From: Siminovitchia fortis | GTDB lineage: Bacteria > Bacillota > Bacilli > Bacillales > Bacillaceae_C | Assembly (NCBI RefSeq): GCF_003605365.2 | Contig: NZ_QYTU02000027.1 | Location: 1-49,121, forward strand | Direction of reading: 5' to 3' | DNA length: 49,121 nucleotides | Part shown: one piece after another, positions 8,641 through 16,093 of the stretch | Layout: every line of letters begins with the position of its first letter | Numbering within the stretch: position 1 is the stretch's first letter | The notes under the pieces: generated by a model | Told to the model about the DNA's origin: nothing | What the model saw: the letters and a program-made list of their open reading frames with translations, nothing else | The model's database searches: none | Made by a program: the position numbers and the translations under genes

Positions 8641-10548
8641 ATGAAGAGAACGTTATTTTTGGCTTTGTTGGCAATAGGATTGGTTTTCACTCCGTTTGGC
8701 AATGCTGCCGGCGCCCAATCCGTAAAGAAGGTTATCGTTGATGCAGGCCACGGCGGAAGTGATACTGGTGCAACAGGAAATGGGTTGCGAGAAAAGGATC
8801 TCACCTTAAAAATCGCTCAAAAGGTCAATAAAAATTTGGTCAACAATTATACAGTCAATACGAAAATGACTCGCACATCTGATGTTTACATATCATTGAA
8901 ACAGCGGACCAATATTGCTAATAGCTGGGGAGCAGATCTGTTTCTATCTATTCACATCAATGCTGCTGGCGGGAGCGGGTATGAAGATTATATTCATAAT
9001 AGAAATGCGACGTCTGAGGATATAAAGGTTCAAAATGAGGTTAATAAAGAAATCAGCAAAGTTCTTGCTGAATATGGAAAAAATAATCGTGGAAAGAAAA
9101 AAGCAAATTTCCATGTATTAAGAGAATCAAAGATGGCCTCTATATTACTTGAAATTCTTTTCATAGACAATAAATCCGATGCTGCTTTATTAAAAAACGA
9201 AAAGTTTTTAAATGATATGTCGAAAGCCATTTCAACAGGTGTCGCCAATGCATTGGCTCTTCCTGAAAAAGGAAACAGCGCGACTGGAACCTCTAATACA
9301 AATACCTCTGCTAAGGAAAAGATTACCGTCTCAAAGGCAACCGGTACATACATTGTAACTGCAGATTCACTCAACGTCCGGACGGGTGACGGAACGAATT
9401 ATCCGACTATCGGCTCTTTGAAAAAGAACGCTCAAGTGAAAGTAACAGGCAAGACAAGCAAAGGATGGTACCAATTTAGTTTTAAGGGAAAAACCGGCTA
9501 TGTCAGCGGAGCCTATTTAAAAGTTAAGCCCGCAGCCGCAAAGCCTGCGCCGAAACCGCAAAATAATCAAATCAAGGTTTCCAAAGCAAGTGGTACCTAT
9601 ATTGTCACAGCCAACTCATTGAATGTACGCTCAGGCAACAGCACAAAATTCAGTTCACTGGGATCTCTTAAAAAGAATAGCCAAGTGACTGTTACAGGCA
9701 AAACCTCAAACAATTGGTACCAGTTTAAGTTTAAAGGAAAAACCGGTTATGTCAGCGGAGCTTATTTGAAGGCAAAACCCGTTGCGGCTAAGCCTGCAGC
9801 TAAGAAGCCTGCGCCAGCAGCCAAAAACAATCAAATTAAGATTACCAAAGCAAGCGGTACCTATATTGTCACAGCCAACTCATTGAATGTACGCTCAGGC
9901 AACAGCACAAAATTCAGTTCACTGGGATCTCTTAAAAAGAACAGCCAAGTGACTGTTACAGGCAAAACCTCAAACAATTGGTACCAGTTTAAGTTTAAAG
10001 GAAAAACCGGTTATGTCAGCGGAGCTTATTTGAAGGCAAAACCCGTTGCGGCTAAGCCTGCAGCTAAGAAGCCTGCGCCAGCAGCCAAAAACAATCAAAT
10101 TAAGATTACCAAAGCAAGCGGTACCTATATTGTCACAGCCAACTCATTGAATGTACGCTCAGGCAACAGCACAAAATTCAGTTCACTGGGATCTCTTAAA
10201 AAGAACAATCAAGTGACTGTTACAGGCAAAACTTCAGACAATTGGTATCAGTTTAAGTTTAAAGGAAAAACCGGTTATGTCAGCGGGGCTTATTTGAAGG
10301 CAAAACCGGCACAATCAGCCAAAGCGAAGTCAACAAAATCAATTAAAGTTACGAAAGCCAGCGGGACATATAGAGTAACTGCAAGTAAATTGAATGTACG
10401 TTCAGGAAACACGGCTTCTCACTCAAGGATCGGAAGCTTGGCCCGCGGGAACAAAGTCAAAGTAACAGGAAAAACTTCAAATGGTTGGTATCGTATAAAC
10501 CTTAAAGGTAAAGTTGGATTTGTAAGTGGTCAGTATTTGAAACGATAA
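8641..10548 (+). CDS. Secreted N-acetylmuramoyl-L-alanine amidase with five SH3 repeats
   Basis: The 635-residue protein has a signal peptide ending near NAAGAQS (residue 27). A zinc amidase_3 domain (about 29-205) follows: VIVDAGHGGSDTGATG with the first zinc His, LREKDLTLKI with the Glu ligand, LFLSIHINAA with the second His, and ILLEILFIDN with the catalytic Glu. Five SH3 domains come next (starting near 233, 316, 403, 490 and 573), joined by Ala/Lys/Pro linkers. The middle three SH3 units are nearly identical at DNA level. The enzyme cleaves the MurNAc-L-Ala bond. AGAGGAG lies before ATG 8641. Confidence 0.93.
   Translation: MKRTLFLALLAIGLVFTPFGNAAGAQSVKKVIVDAGHGGSDTGATGNGLREKDLTLKIAQKVNKNLVNNYTVNTKMTRTSDVYISLKQRTNIANSWGADLFLSIHINAAGGSGYEDYIHNRNATSEDIKVQNEVNKEISKVLAEYGKNNRGKKKANFHVLRESKMASILLEILFIDNKSDAALLKNEKFLNDMSKAISTGVANALALPEKGNSATGTSNTNTSAKEKITVSKATGTYIVTADSLNVRTGDGTNYPTIGSLKKNAQVKVTGKTSKGWYQFSFKGKTGYVSGAYLKVKPAAAKPAPKPQNNQIKVSKASGTYIVTANSLNVRSGNSTKFSSLGSLKKNSQVTVTGKTSNNWYQFKFKGKTGYVSGAYLKAKPVAAKPAAKKPAPAAKNNQIKITKASGTYIVTANSLNVRSGNSTKFSSLGSLKKNSQVTVTGKTSNNWYQFKFKGKTGYVSGAYLKAKPVAAKPAAKKPAPAAKNNQIKITKASGTYIVTANSLNVRSGNSTKFSSLGSLKKNNQVTVTGKTSDNWYQFKFKGKTGYVSGAYLKAKPAQSAKAKSTKSIKVTKASGTYRVTASKLNVRSGNTASHSRIGSLARGNKVKVTGKTSNGWYRINLKGKVGFVSGQYLKR
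9580..10315 (+). repeat. Near-identical 264-nt direct repeats inside the amidase gene
   Basis: Three consecutive SH3-plus-linker units repeat with an 88-codon period; for example ATTACCAAAGCAAGCGG occurs at 9841 and again at 10105. The units differ by few substitutions, many of them silent, which points to recent duplication or gene conversion. Copy number probably varies among strains, and this is a likely assembly trap. Confidence 0.85.
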
Positions 10549-10561
10549 GTTAAGTTTTTAA

Positions 10562-10590
10562 CAGGCCGGACCTTCCGGTCTTTTTTTATT
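10562..10590 (+). terminator. Terminator of the amidase gene
   Basis: GGCCGGA-CCT-TCCGGTC is followed by a run of T (TCTTTTTTTATT), 14 nt after the amidase stop. Confidence 0.85.
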
Positions 10591-10611
10591 TTCTCCCGCA
10601 ATATAAAAAAC

Positions 10612-10662
10612 AAAAAGAGCACAAGCCCGGATCATTTCATCCGTTCTCATGCTCTTTTTCTG
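10612..10662 (-). terminator. Terminator overlapping the 3' end of tagO
   Basis: AAAAAGAGCA (about 10613) pairs with TGCTCTTTTT (about 10651), enclosing an inner CGGAT-CATTTC-ATCCG hairpin. Read on the minus strand it ends in a T-rich run. The right arm lies within the last codons of tagO. Confidence 0.65.
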
Positions 10663-11714
10663 CGTTCTATACGTTGTGCCTGCTTCCCTTCCATGAAGCG
10701 GAGCAGCGGTTTATAATCCTTGCTGACGAGCCCTACCAATTCCACGAATATTTCGATGGCGAGGATCAGTACTGCCAGCAGGAGCAGTGAGCCCCACACA
10801 GTCGCCATGGAGAAGATGACTGCTGCAAGGCTGAACAATACCGCGATTCCATAGATGAGCAGCACTGTCTGGCGGTGAGAAAAACCGGATTTTAACAGGC
10901 GATGATGGAGATGGTATTGATCTGGTGCCAGCAATGGTTTGTTATGGATCAACCTTCTTATGATGGCAAAGAAGGTGTCTGAAATGGGAACTCCCAAAAT
11001 AATAACCGGAATAACCAATGAGAAAAAAGTGATATTTTTAAATCCGAGCAATGAAAGCAAAGCAATCATGTACCCAAGGAATAAGGCTCCCGTGTCGCCC
11101 ATGAATATTTTTGCCGGATAAAAGTTATGAACCAAGAAACCCAATGTGCTTCCCAAAACCATCATTGCGATCGTTAATACAAATATATCCCCTTGTAAAA
11201 AGGCCATGAAGCTGACCGTTATGAGCGCGATGGAGGATACGCCTGCCGCGAGACCGTCCAATCCGTCAATTAAATTGATGGCGTTGGTAATTCCAACAAT
11301 CCATAGGATTGTGATTGGGATGGTTAAGTATCCGAATTGCAGCTCTCCTCCGAACGGAAGGTTGATAAATTCGAGGTCAAATCCACCGCTGATTGCTACA
11401 ATTGCCGCAATCAGCTGCCCCAGCAGCTTATATTTCGGGGCGATGTCATATATATCATCCAACATTCCGGTTGCAATAATGATCAAACTGCCGATTACAA
11501 GATAAATCATATGAGGATCCTGCGGCCTGAATATGAAGAGTCCGATCAGGAAACTGATATATATGGCCAAACCGCCCAGTCTGGGCATCAATGTTGAATG
11601 CACCTTCCTGTAATTCGGCTGATCTGTTATTTTAAATTTTAGCGCAAATTTTTTTACAAAAGGGGTAATGAGCACTGAGGCCAAAAAACAAAGTATTAAG
11701 ATTAAAAATTCCAA
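10647..11714 (-). CDS. tagO: Undecaprenyl-phosphate GlcNAc-1-phosphate transferase
   Basis: The 355-residue integral membrane protein of the MraY/WecA/TagO family has about 10-11 helices. Visible motifs are HSTLMPRLGGLAIY, ATGMLDDIYDIAPKYKLLGQ (the Asp pair binds Mg2+), NAINLIDGLDGLAAGVS (catalytic Asp region), NFYPAKIFMGDTGALFLGY, and DQYHLHHRLLKSGFSHRQ (the His-rich loop typical of the WecA/TagO branch rather than MraY). It moves GlcNAc-1-phosphate from UDP-GlcNAc to undecaprenyl phosphate, the first step of wall teichoic acid synthesis. Length matches B. subtilis TagO (358 aa). Confidence 0.9.
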   Translation of the reverse strand: MEFLILILCFLASVLITPFVKKFALKFKITDQPNYRKVHSTLMPRLGGLAIYISFLIGLFIFRPQDPHMIYLVIGSLIIIATGMLDDIYDIAPKYKLLGQLIAAIVAISGGFDLEFINLPFGGELQFGYLTIPITILWIVGITNAINLIDGLDGLAAGVSSIALITVSFMAFLQGDIFVLTIAMMVLGSTLGFLVHNFYPAKIFMGDTGALFLGYMIALLSLLGFKNITFFSLVIPVIILGVPISDTFFAIIRRLIHNKPLLAPDQYHLHHRLLKSGFSHRQTVLLIYGIAVLFSLAAVIFSMATVWGSLLLLAVLILAIEIFVELVGLVSKDYKPLLRFMEGKQAQRIERRKRA

Positions 11715-11868
11715 CTTTGTACCCCTCCTTATATACAGGTTTGCAAAAAACCATCTATTCTATCCAGGCCATTTTAAAGGAAAACAGCCAAAATAAGGAA
11801 CCGCTAGTTTACTATATTTAAAATACATCATATCTCTATCCGATTAAGTTTTCAACTAGACTTGGATT
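11715..11868. other. tagO leader region
   Basis: This 154-nt gap upstream of tagO holds its ribosome binding site (AGGAGGGGT read on the minus strand). ACTAGA-N7-TCTAGT followed by eight T on the plus strand (about 11856-11880) looks like a terminator for plus-strand transcription, although no plus-strand gene leads into it. Confidence 0.4.
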
Positions 11869-12594
11869 CTAGTTTTTTTTCGTGCGCAGCACTTTCAGGA
11901 TGAATAATGGAAGGAACGTCATTCTTTTCCATCTTTGGGGCTGTTTGATCAATCGATACAGCCATTCGATGTTCAGCTTCCGCCAAAGTTCAGGTGCTCG
12001 TTTGACAGTTCCGGAAAGTACATCGATGCTGCCGCCCACTCCCATAAAAATACCTTTTTCAAACAAATGGAAGTTATTGCTGATCCATCTTTCCTGTCTT
12101 GGAAACCCCAATGCTACGAATACCATATCAGGATTTGACTTTTTAACCATAGCAGCAATTTGCGGATCATTTTCTTTAAAAAAGCCATGATGGCAGCCGG
12201 CAATCTGAATGCCGGGATATTCACGCTTTACATTGTCAATTGCTTTATTCAATACCTCTTCCCTTGCACCTAGAAAGAAAACTCTCAAGCGTTCCTTATT
12301 AGCTATGATAAGCAGATCTTTCATCAAATCAAAGCCCGGAATTCTTTCCGGAAGCGGATTTTTTAATAGATTGGCTCCCATTATGATACCAATACCGTCA
12401 GGCATTATGTAATCTGCAGACTGGAGAATCTTCTTATACTGCGGATCCCGCCCTGCGTGCATCACGATTTCAGGGTTTGCCGTGACAATAAACGTTTTTT
12501 TGTTTTCCATTATACGTTTTTTTAACGTATTGATTGTTTCCAATTTTGTTGTATGATCAAACTCGATGCCGAGTACGTCCACTTTTTTTGACAT
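11869..12594 (-). CDS. tagA: UDP-ManNAc transferase of teichoic acid linkage unit (WecG/TagA/CpsF)
   Basis: The 241-residue enzyme adds ManNAc to undecaprenyl-PP-GlcNAc, the second step of the linkage unit. Family motifs are TANPEIVMHAGRD (catalytic Asn/Asp region), ADYIMPDGIGIIMG, RIPGFDLM, VFFLGAREEVLNKA, PDMVFVALGFPRQERWI, and GVGGSIDVLSGTVKRAPELWRKLNIEWLYRL in three parts. The ATG at 12594 is preferred over 12606 because GGAG within the longer frame sits 6 nt upstream of it. With tagO, tagD and the glycerophosphotransferase it completes the early pathway up to priming. Confidence 0.92.
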   Translation of the reverse strand: MSKKVDVLGIEFDHTTKLETINTLKKRIMENKKTFIVTANPEIVMHAGRDPQYKKILQSADYIMPDGIGIIMGANLLKNPLPERIPGFDLMKDLLIIANKERLRVFFLGAREEVLNKAIDNVKREYPGIQIAGCHHGFFKENDPQIAAMVKKSNPDMVFVALGFPRQERWISNNFHLFEKGIFMGVGGSIDVLSGTVKRAPELWRKLNIEWLYRLIKQPQRWKRMTFLPLFILKVLRTKKN

Positions 12595-12685
12595 TGTTTG
12601 CTCCATTTATGTAAATCATCCGGACTGATGATTTATTATATCAAATTTTGCAAGTAATTTGTTGATATTTTCTATAAGATCAACA

Positions 12686-12716
12686 ATTATTATACCACGG
12701 CCGTCAAATTGTAAAG
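12686..12716 (-). promoter_or_regulatory. Candidate tagA promoter with extended -10
   Basis: On the minus strand TGGTATAAT (-10 at 12694-12689 with an upstream TG) lies about 90 nt before tagA. An imperfect -35 (TTTACA) sits 15 nt away, shorter than ideal, so the call rests mainly on the extended -10. Confidence 0.45.
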
Positions 12717-12754
12717 GTTAAAATTTTATTTCAATTCTTTTTGGGCCGCTCAGT

Positions 12755-12776
12755 GCTAATCAAACGTTTGATTAGC
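12755..12776. promoter_or_regulatory. Perfect 22-bp palindrome, possible operator
   Basis: GCTAATCAAAC is followed directly by its exact reverse complement, with no loop. The core TCAAACGTTTGA has the form of a TetR-type operator. It lies between the 3' end of lysR and the tagA promoter, so tagA is the only nearby candidate target. The binding protein is unknown. Confidence 0.5.
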
Positions 12777-12803
12777 TGCATGTTTGGGGGAGGTTTGTCG
12801 AAT

Positions 12804-12900
12804 TGGGGGACAGGCTTTGTTAAGTTAATGCGATAAAGGGGATAAAGGGGGACAGGCCCCCGGTACGGTGACGCGTTAACGCGCCGGGGGCCTGTCCCCG
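12804..12900. repeat. GGGGACAGGCCCC-family repeat at the 3' end of lysR
   Basis: GGGGGACAGGC and a later GGGGGACAGGCCCCCGG are joined by TTAAGTTAATGCGATAAAGG-like linkers; the right part forms a long hairpin with GCCGGGGGCCTGTCCCC around GACGCGTTAACGCG. It belongs to the family also seen at 13796, 17543, 23537 and 38205. The last codons and stop of lysR lie inside it. Confidence 0.75.
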
Positions 12901-13775
12901 GAAGATGCCTCCCTCACGAACGCCAAAAAAGTATCCAGCGCTTTTGTCCTGTACGGGCTCGATGTAACAATGGAAAATTTCCTCGTAAAAGGAAGGCCGT
13001 CGACTTGGATTTTTTTCAGCGAACCCATGGCAAGTTCTTTTCTTATCGCCCATTGCGACAAGAGACTGATGCCGAGGCCTGCCTCCACTGATTCTTTGAT
13101 CAGCTGAATGCTTCCGAATTCCATTATTTTTTTCGGGGATATGTTTATGGCCGCAAACATGTTGTCCGCCGCTTTTCTTGTGCCCGACCCGATTTCGCGG
13201 ATAATCCATCTTTCTTTTTCAAGTTCTTGCGGTGTGATGTTTTCTTCTTGGGCAAGAGGGTGGCCCGGAGCTGCGACTATGAACATCTGGTCCTCGGCAA
13301 ACGGTTCGATCACCAGCTTTTCATGCCTGAAATCGCCTTCTACAATCCCGACGTCCAGTTGGTGCTTCAATACGAATTCGGCGATGTCACGGGTGTTTCC
13401 GATTGAAATGGCCGGATTAACCAGCGGATGTTCTTCAAGCATGTCTGCAATGACGTGAGGCAGGATGTACTCCCCGAACGTGTAGCTTGCTCCAATTGCG
13501 AGCGGGCCGCTCGTCTTGTTCGTCAGGTCATCGACGAGCCCCTGCATTTTTGTGTAAAGACCGACGATTTCTTTTCCATGATCGTAAACGATCTCCCCCG
13601 CCTTGTTGAGCTTCACATATTTATTCGTCCGCTCCAACAGCCGTGTCCCTATTTCCCGCTCGAATGCCCGGATGTACTGGCTTACCGCAGGCTGCGTCAT
13701 ATGGAGTTCTTCTGCCGCCCGTGAAAAATTTTTCTTTTCTGCCACCGCGATAAACACTTCCAAATGTTGATCCAT
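12876..13775 (-). CDS. LysR-family transcriptional regulator, probable controller of the YeiH-type gene
   Basis: The 299-residue protein has an N-terminal winged HTH (FIAVAEKKNFSRAAEELHMTQPAVSQYIRAFE in two stretches, about residues 6-38) and a LysR substrate domain (IGASYTFGEYILPHVIADM near 90). It resembles CysL/YwfK and E. coli YeiE. ATG 13775 is preceded by GGAGAG; an upstream in-frame start at 13844 would read through a repeat and is rejected. It is divergent from the YeiH-type transporter gene, the usual arrangement for such pairs, so it likely activates it. The final residues (SGDRPPAR) are encoded by the GGGGACAGG repeat, so the native C-terminus was probably altered by it. Confidence 0.88.
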   Translation of the reverse strand: MDQHLEVFIAVAEKKNFSRAAEELHMTQPAVSQYIRAFEREIGTRLLERTNKYVKLNKAGEIVYDHGKEIVGLYTKMQGLVDDLTNKTSGPLAIGASYTFGEYILPHVIADMLEEHPLVNPAISIGNTRDIAEFVLKHQLDVGIVEGDFRHEKLVIEPFAEDQMFIVAAPGHPLAQEENITPQELEKERWIIREIGSGTRKAADNMFAAINISPKKIMEFGSIQLIKESVEAGLGISLLSQWAIRKELAMGSLKKIQVDGLPFTRKFSIVTSSPYRTKALDTFLAFVREASSGDRPPAR

Positions 13776-13795
13776 ATTTCGCTCACTCTCCTTAT

Positions 13796-13837
13796 CGGGG
13801 ACAGGCCCCCGGTACAGTAAAGCGATAAAGGGGGGGC
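13796..13837. repeat. GGGGACAGGCCCC-family repeat upstream of lysR
   Basis: GGGGACAGGCCCCCGGTACA, then GTAAAGCGATAAAGGGGGG. It matches the right half of the copy at 12804-12900, so lysR is bracketed by two family members. This copy sits in the lysR-yeiH divergent promoter region. Confidence 0.75.
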
Positions 13838-13984
13838 AGACCACCTATATGTTTTACTTATCATTACTATTATAATGATTTATTTCTCTTATACATGCAA
13901 ATCCCTTATTCTTAAATCAAGAGACAGAATGGAAGGGTGAGTCATGTGGGCATATTAAAAGAAAATGAAAAAAGGGATGAAAGC

Positions 13985-15016
13985 ATGGGTTCGGCTGAGA
14001 AAAAGACGGCTCCTTCACCTAAGAAAAATTCAACAGGATTGTGGATCGGCGGAATCGCGTTTACTTTTTTTATTGCCTTCCTTGGCTATTTGTTGGCGAA
14101 GGTCCCGGGTTTCAGCCTGGTTGGCCAGATGGCCTCAGCCATTATTATCGCGGTCGCTTACAGGCAGTTGTTCGGATATCCGGAAGCCTTAAAGGCAGGA
14201 ATCAATTTTTCATCAAAAATATTGCTTCGTGCAGCGATTGTATTATATGGATTGAAATTGAATATCCACACAGTGTTGGAAGACGGGCTCGGATTGCTTG
14301 TCCGTGACATCGGAATCATTATCGTGGCAATTTTGCTGACAGTGTGGCTTGCGAAAAAATTGAAGGCGAATCCGGTCATTTCAATGCTGCTCGGTGTTGG
14401 AACCGGCGTGTGCGGAGCGGCCGCCATCGCCGCGGTGGCGCCCATCATCAAGGCGGAAGACGATGATACAGCGATCAGTGTCGGAATCATCGCATTGATG
14501 GGGACGATTTTTGGGATTGTATACACGATTTTGCGGCCAATTTTACCATTGACGCCGGCGGAATACGGCGCCTGGACAGGGATGAGCCTCCATGAAATTG
14601 CGCATGTCGTCCTGGCCGGAGCGCCCGGCGGACAGGAGGCGCTTGGAATCGCATTGCTGGCCAAGTTGGGACGCGTCTTCTTATTGGTGCCCCTCTGCTT
14701 CGTTTTGATGTATTGGATGAGGCGGAAATCCGGAGCGGATGCAGCGGACGGCGCGAAAGTCGGTTTTCCTATGTTTCTGCTTGGATTCATTGCGATGAGC
14801 CTGATCGGAACGTATGTGATTGGGTCTGTTGTGGTAGTTCCTGATGGCGTCATGGAGTTTATCGGAAGTGCGACAACATGGCTGTTGACCGCTGCGATGG
14901 TGGGACTCGGATTGAATGTCAGCTTGGGGGATGTACGGAAGAAAGCGTTGAAGCCATTGATTGCGATGACCGTTGCATCAATTGTATTGTCGGTGTTGGC
15001 GTTTGTGATGGTGTGA
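13985..15016 (+). CDS. YeiH family (UPF0324) membrane transporter, putative sulfate exporter
   Basis: The 343-residue protein has about 10 membrane helices. Family features are LVGQMASAIIIAVAYRQLFG, FSSKILLRAAIVLYGLKLN, LLGVGTGVCGAAAIAAVAP, ALMGTIFGIVYTILRPIL, SLHEIAHVVLAG (conserved His pair) and AAMVGLGLNVSLGDV. The substrate is not proven; the family is annotated as sulfate exporter-like because of its links to CysB/CysL-type regulators. Start is uncertain: ATG 13985 has AAAAGGG 8 nt upstream, while GTG 13946 has AAGGGTG. The divergent LysR gene is the likely regulator. Confidence 0.85.
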   Translation: MGSAEKKTAPSPKKNSTGLWIGGIAFTFFIAFLGYLLAKVPGFSLVGQMASAIIIAVAYRQLFGYPEALKAGINFSSKILLRAAIVLYGLKLNIHTVLEDGLGLLVRDIGIIIVAILLTVWLAKKLKANPVISMLLGVGTGVCGAAAIAAVAPIIKAEDDDTAISVGIIALMGTIFGIVYTILRPILPLTPAEYGAWTGMSLHEIAHVVLAGAPGGQEALGIALLAKLGRVFLLVPLCFVLMYWMRRKSGADAADGAKVGFPMFLLGFIAMSLIGTYVIGSVVVVPDGVMEFIGSATTWLLTAAMVGLGLNVSLGDVRKKALKPLIAMTVASIVLSVLAFVMV

Positions 15017-15417
15017 GGTGGGGGTTCGGCGAGGCCGAAGCCTTCCTCTTTTTTATTGCAGTATTTCCTTCAGCCATACCGTTAGAAGTGGGAACCGGGA
15101 CTATATTGAGAAAATTGAAGGTATTTTTGAATAGCCGAAAGTTTCCAGAAATTGAAGAGTATTTGTTCATAAGGAGGGTTCACCGGAGGCTGAACCTTTT
15201 GGGGTGCCGTCAGGAAAAAACGGATATACGATGTTAAGAACAAAATAGCAGATGATGAAGAAAAAATGTGAGTGGCTGACTTGGAAGAAGGAATGCATAA
15301 AAAACGATAGATTATGGTGGTTTTTTAAGTGACAACGGTAGGTTGCGCCTTTGTGCGCCTAGAACTATCTTTACTTTGGCTATTCACTCCAACAATAATG
15401 GAAAGTAAGGGAGGGCG
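15017..15417. other. Intergenic region with the YeiH-gene terminator
   Basis: A hairpin TTCGGC-GAG-GCCGAA with extra GG/CC pairs and a T run (about 15023-15053) follows the YeiH-type gene. The rest (about 360 nt) holds no supported gene. The last 20 nt carry AAGGGAGGGCG for the next gene. No promoter could be assigned. Confidence 0.55.
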
Positions 15418-15882
15418 ATGAATAACATGCTTTTTAATGACCGATTAAAAAAGGAACGAGAAAAAAGAGGGTGGTCACAAACCGACCTCGCTGAAAAAAT
15501 TCATGTTAGTCGTCAGTCAGTTTCAAAATGGGAAACGGGCAAGAACTATCCCAGTATCGAAGTGATCATTAATTTAAGTGATTTATTCGGTATCACGATA
15601 GATGAATTGTTGAGGAGTGACAAAGAATTGAAAGAAAAGGTAATTCAGGATAGTAAGCAATTGGCGTATCCAAAATGGAAAGTGTTTTTTGACAGTATTT
15701 TTTTATTAGGTGTGTTTTTAATAGTGGCCAAATTAATTATCGCTGGCTTAAATTATTTTATTGGTACAAATATTATAATTTCAGAGGGTTTACCAAAAGT
15801 CACAACTAATTTTTTACCATTAATTTTAATGATAGTTGGTGGAATTGGTTCGGATCAATTAAAAAATAAGTATATCGATTAA
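15418..15882 (+). CDS. XRE-type HTH regulator with C-terminal membrane helices
   Basis: The 154-residue protein has an N-terminal Cro/C1 HTH (about 8-62: LKKEREKRGWSQTDLAEKI, VSRQSVSKWETGKNYPS, LSDLFGITIDELL). Two hydrophobic segments follow (about 88-110 and 128-146), joined by a short outer loop. Such membrane-tethered XRE proteins are common in Firmicutes; targets are usually nearby genes, but none is evident here. GGGAGGGCG precedes ATG 15418. Confidence 0.85.
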   Translation: MNNMLFNDRLKKEREKRGWSQTDLAEKIHVSRQSVSKWETGKNYPSIEVIINLSDLFGITIDELLRSDKELKEKVIQDSKQLAYPKWKVFFDSIFLLGVFLIVAKLIIAGLNYFIGTNIIISEGLPKVTTNFLPLILMIVGGIGSDQLKNKYID

Positions 15883-15945
15883 TAGTCAAGGCCTTAGAAC
15901 GATCAAACATTTTAATAAAAATTTCCATCTGTTTTTAAAACTGTA

Positions 15946-15983
15946 GAATCCATTTTGATCAATCTTTTTTTCAAAATGGATTC
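15946..15983. terminator. Perfect 13-bp hairpin between convergent genes
   Basis: GAATCCATTTTGA (15946-15958) pairs exactly with TCAAAATGGATTC (15971-15983). It lies between the HTH gene and the trpE 3' end. The flanks are A/T-rich without a clean U-run, but position and symmetry suggest a bidirectional terminator. Confidence 0.6.
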
Positions 15984-16093
15984 TTATTATTTGCTTTAAA
16001 ATGTGGCTTTCCAGAATGTTTTTGTTCAATCTTATTTTAAAGCAACATAGTGGTCCCAAAGGACAGGAGCAGCTCCCGGCTGCTCTTTATTCC

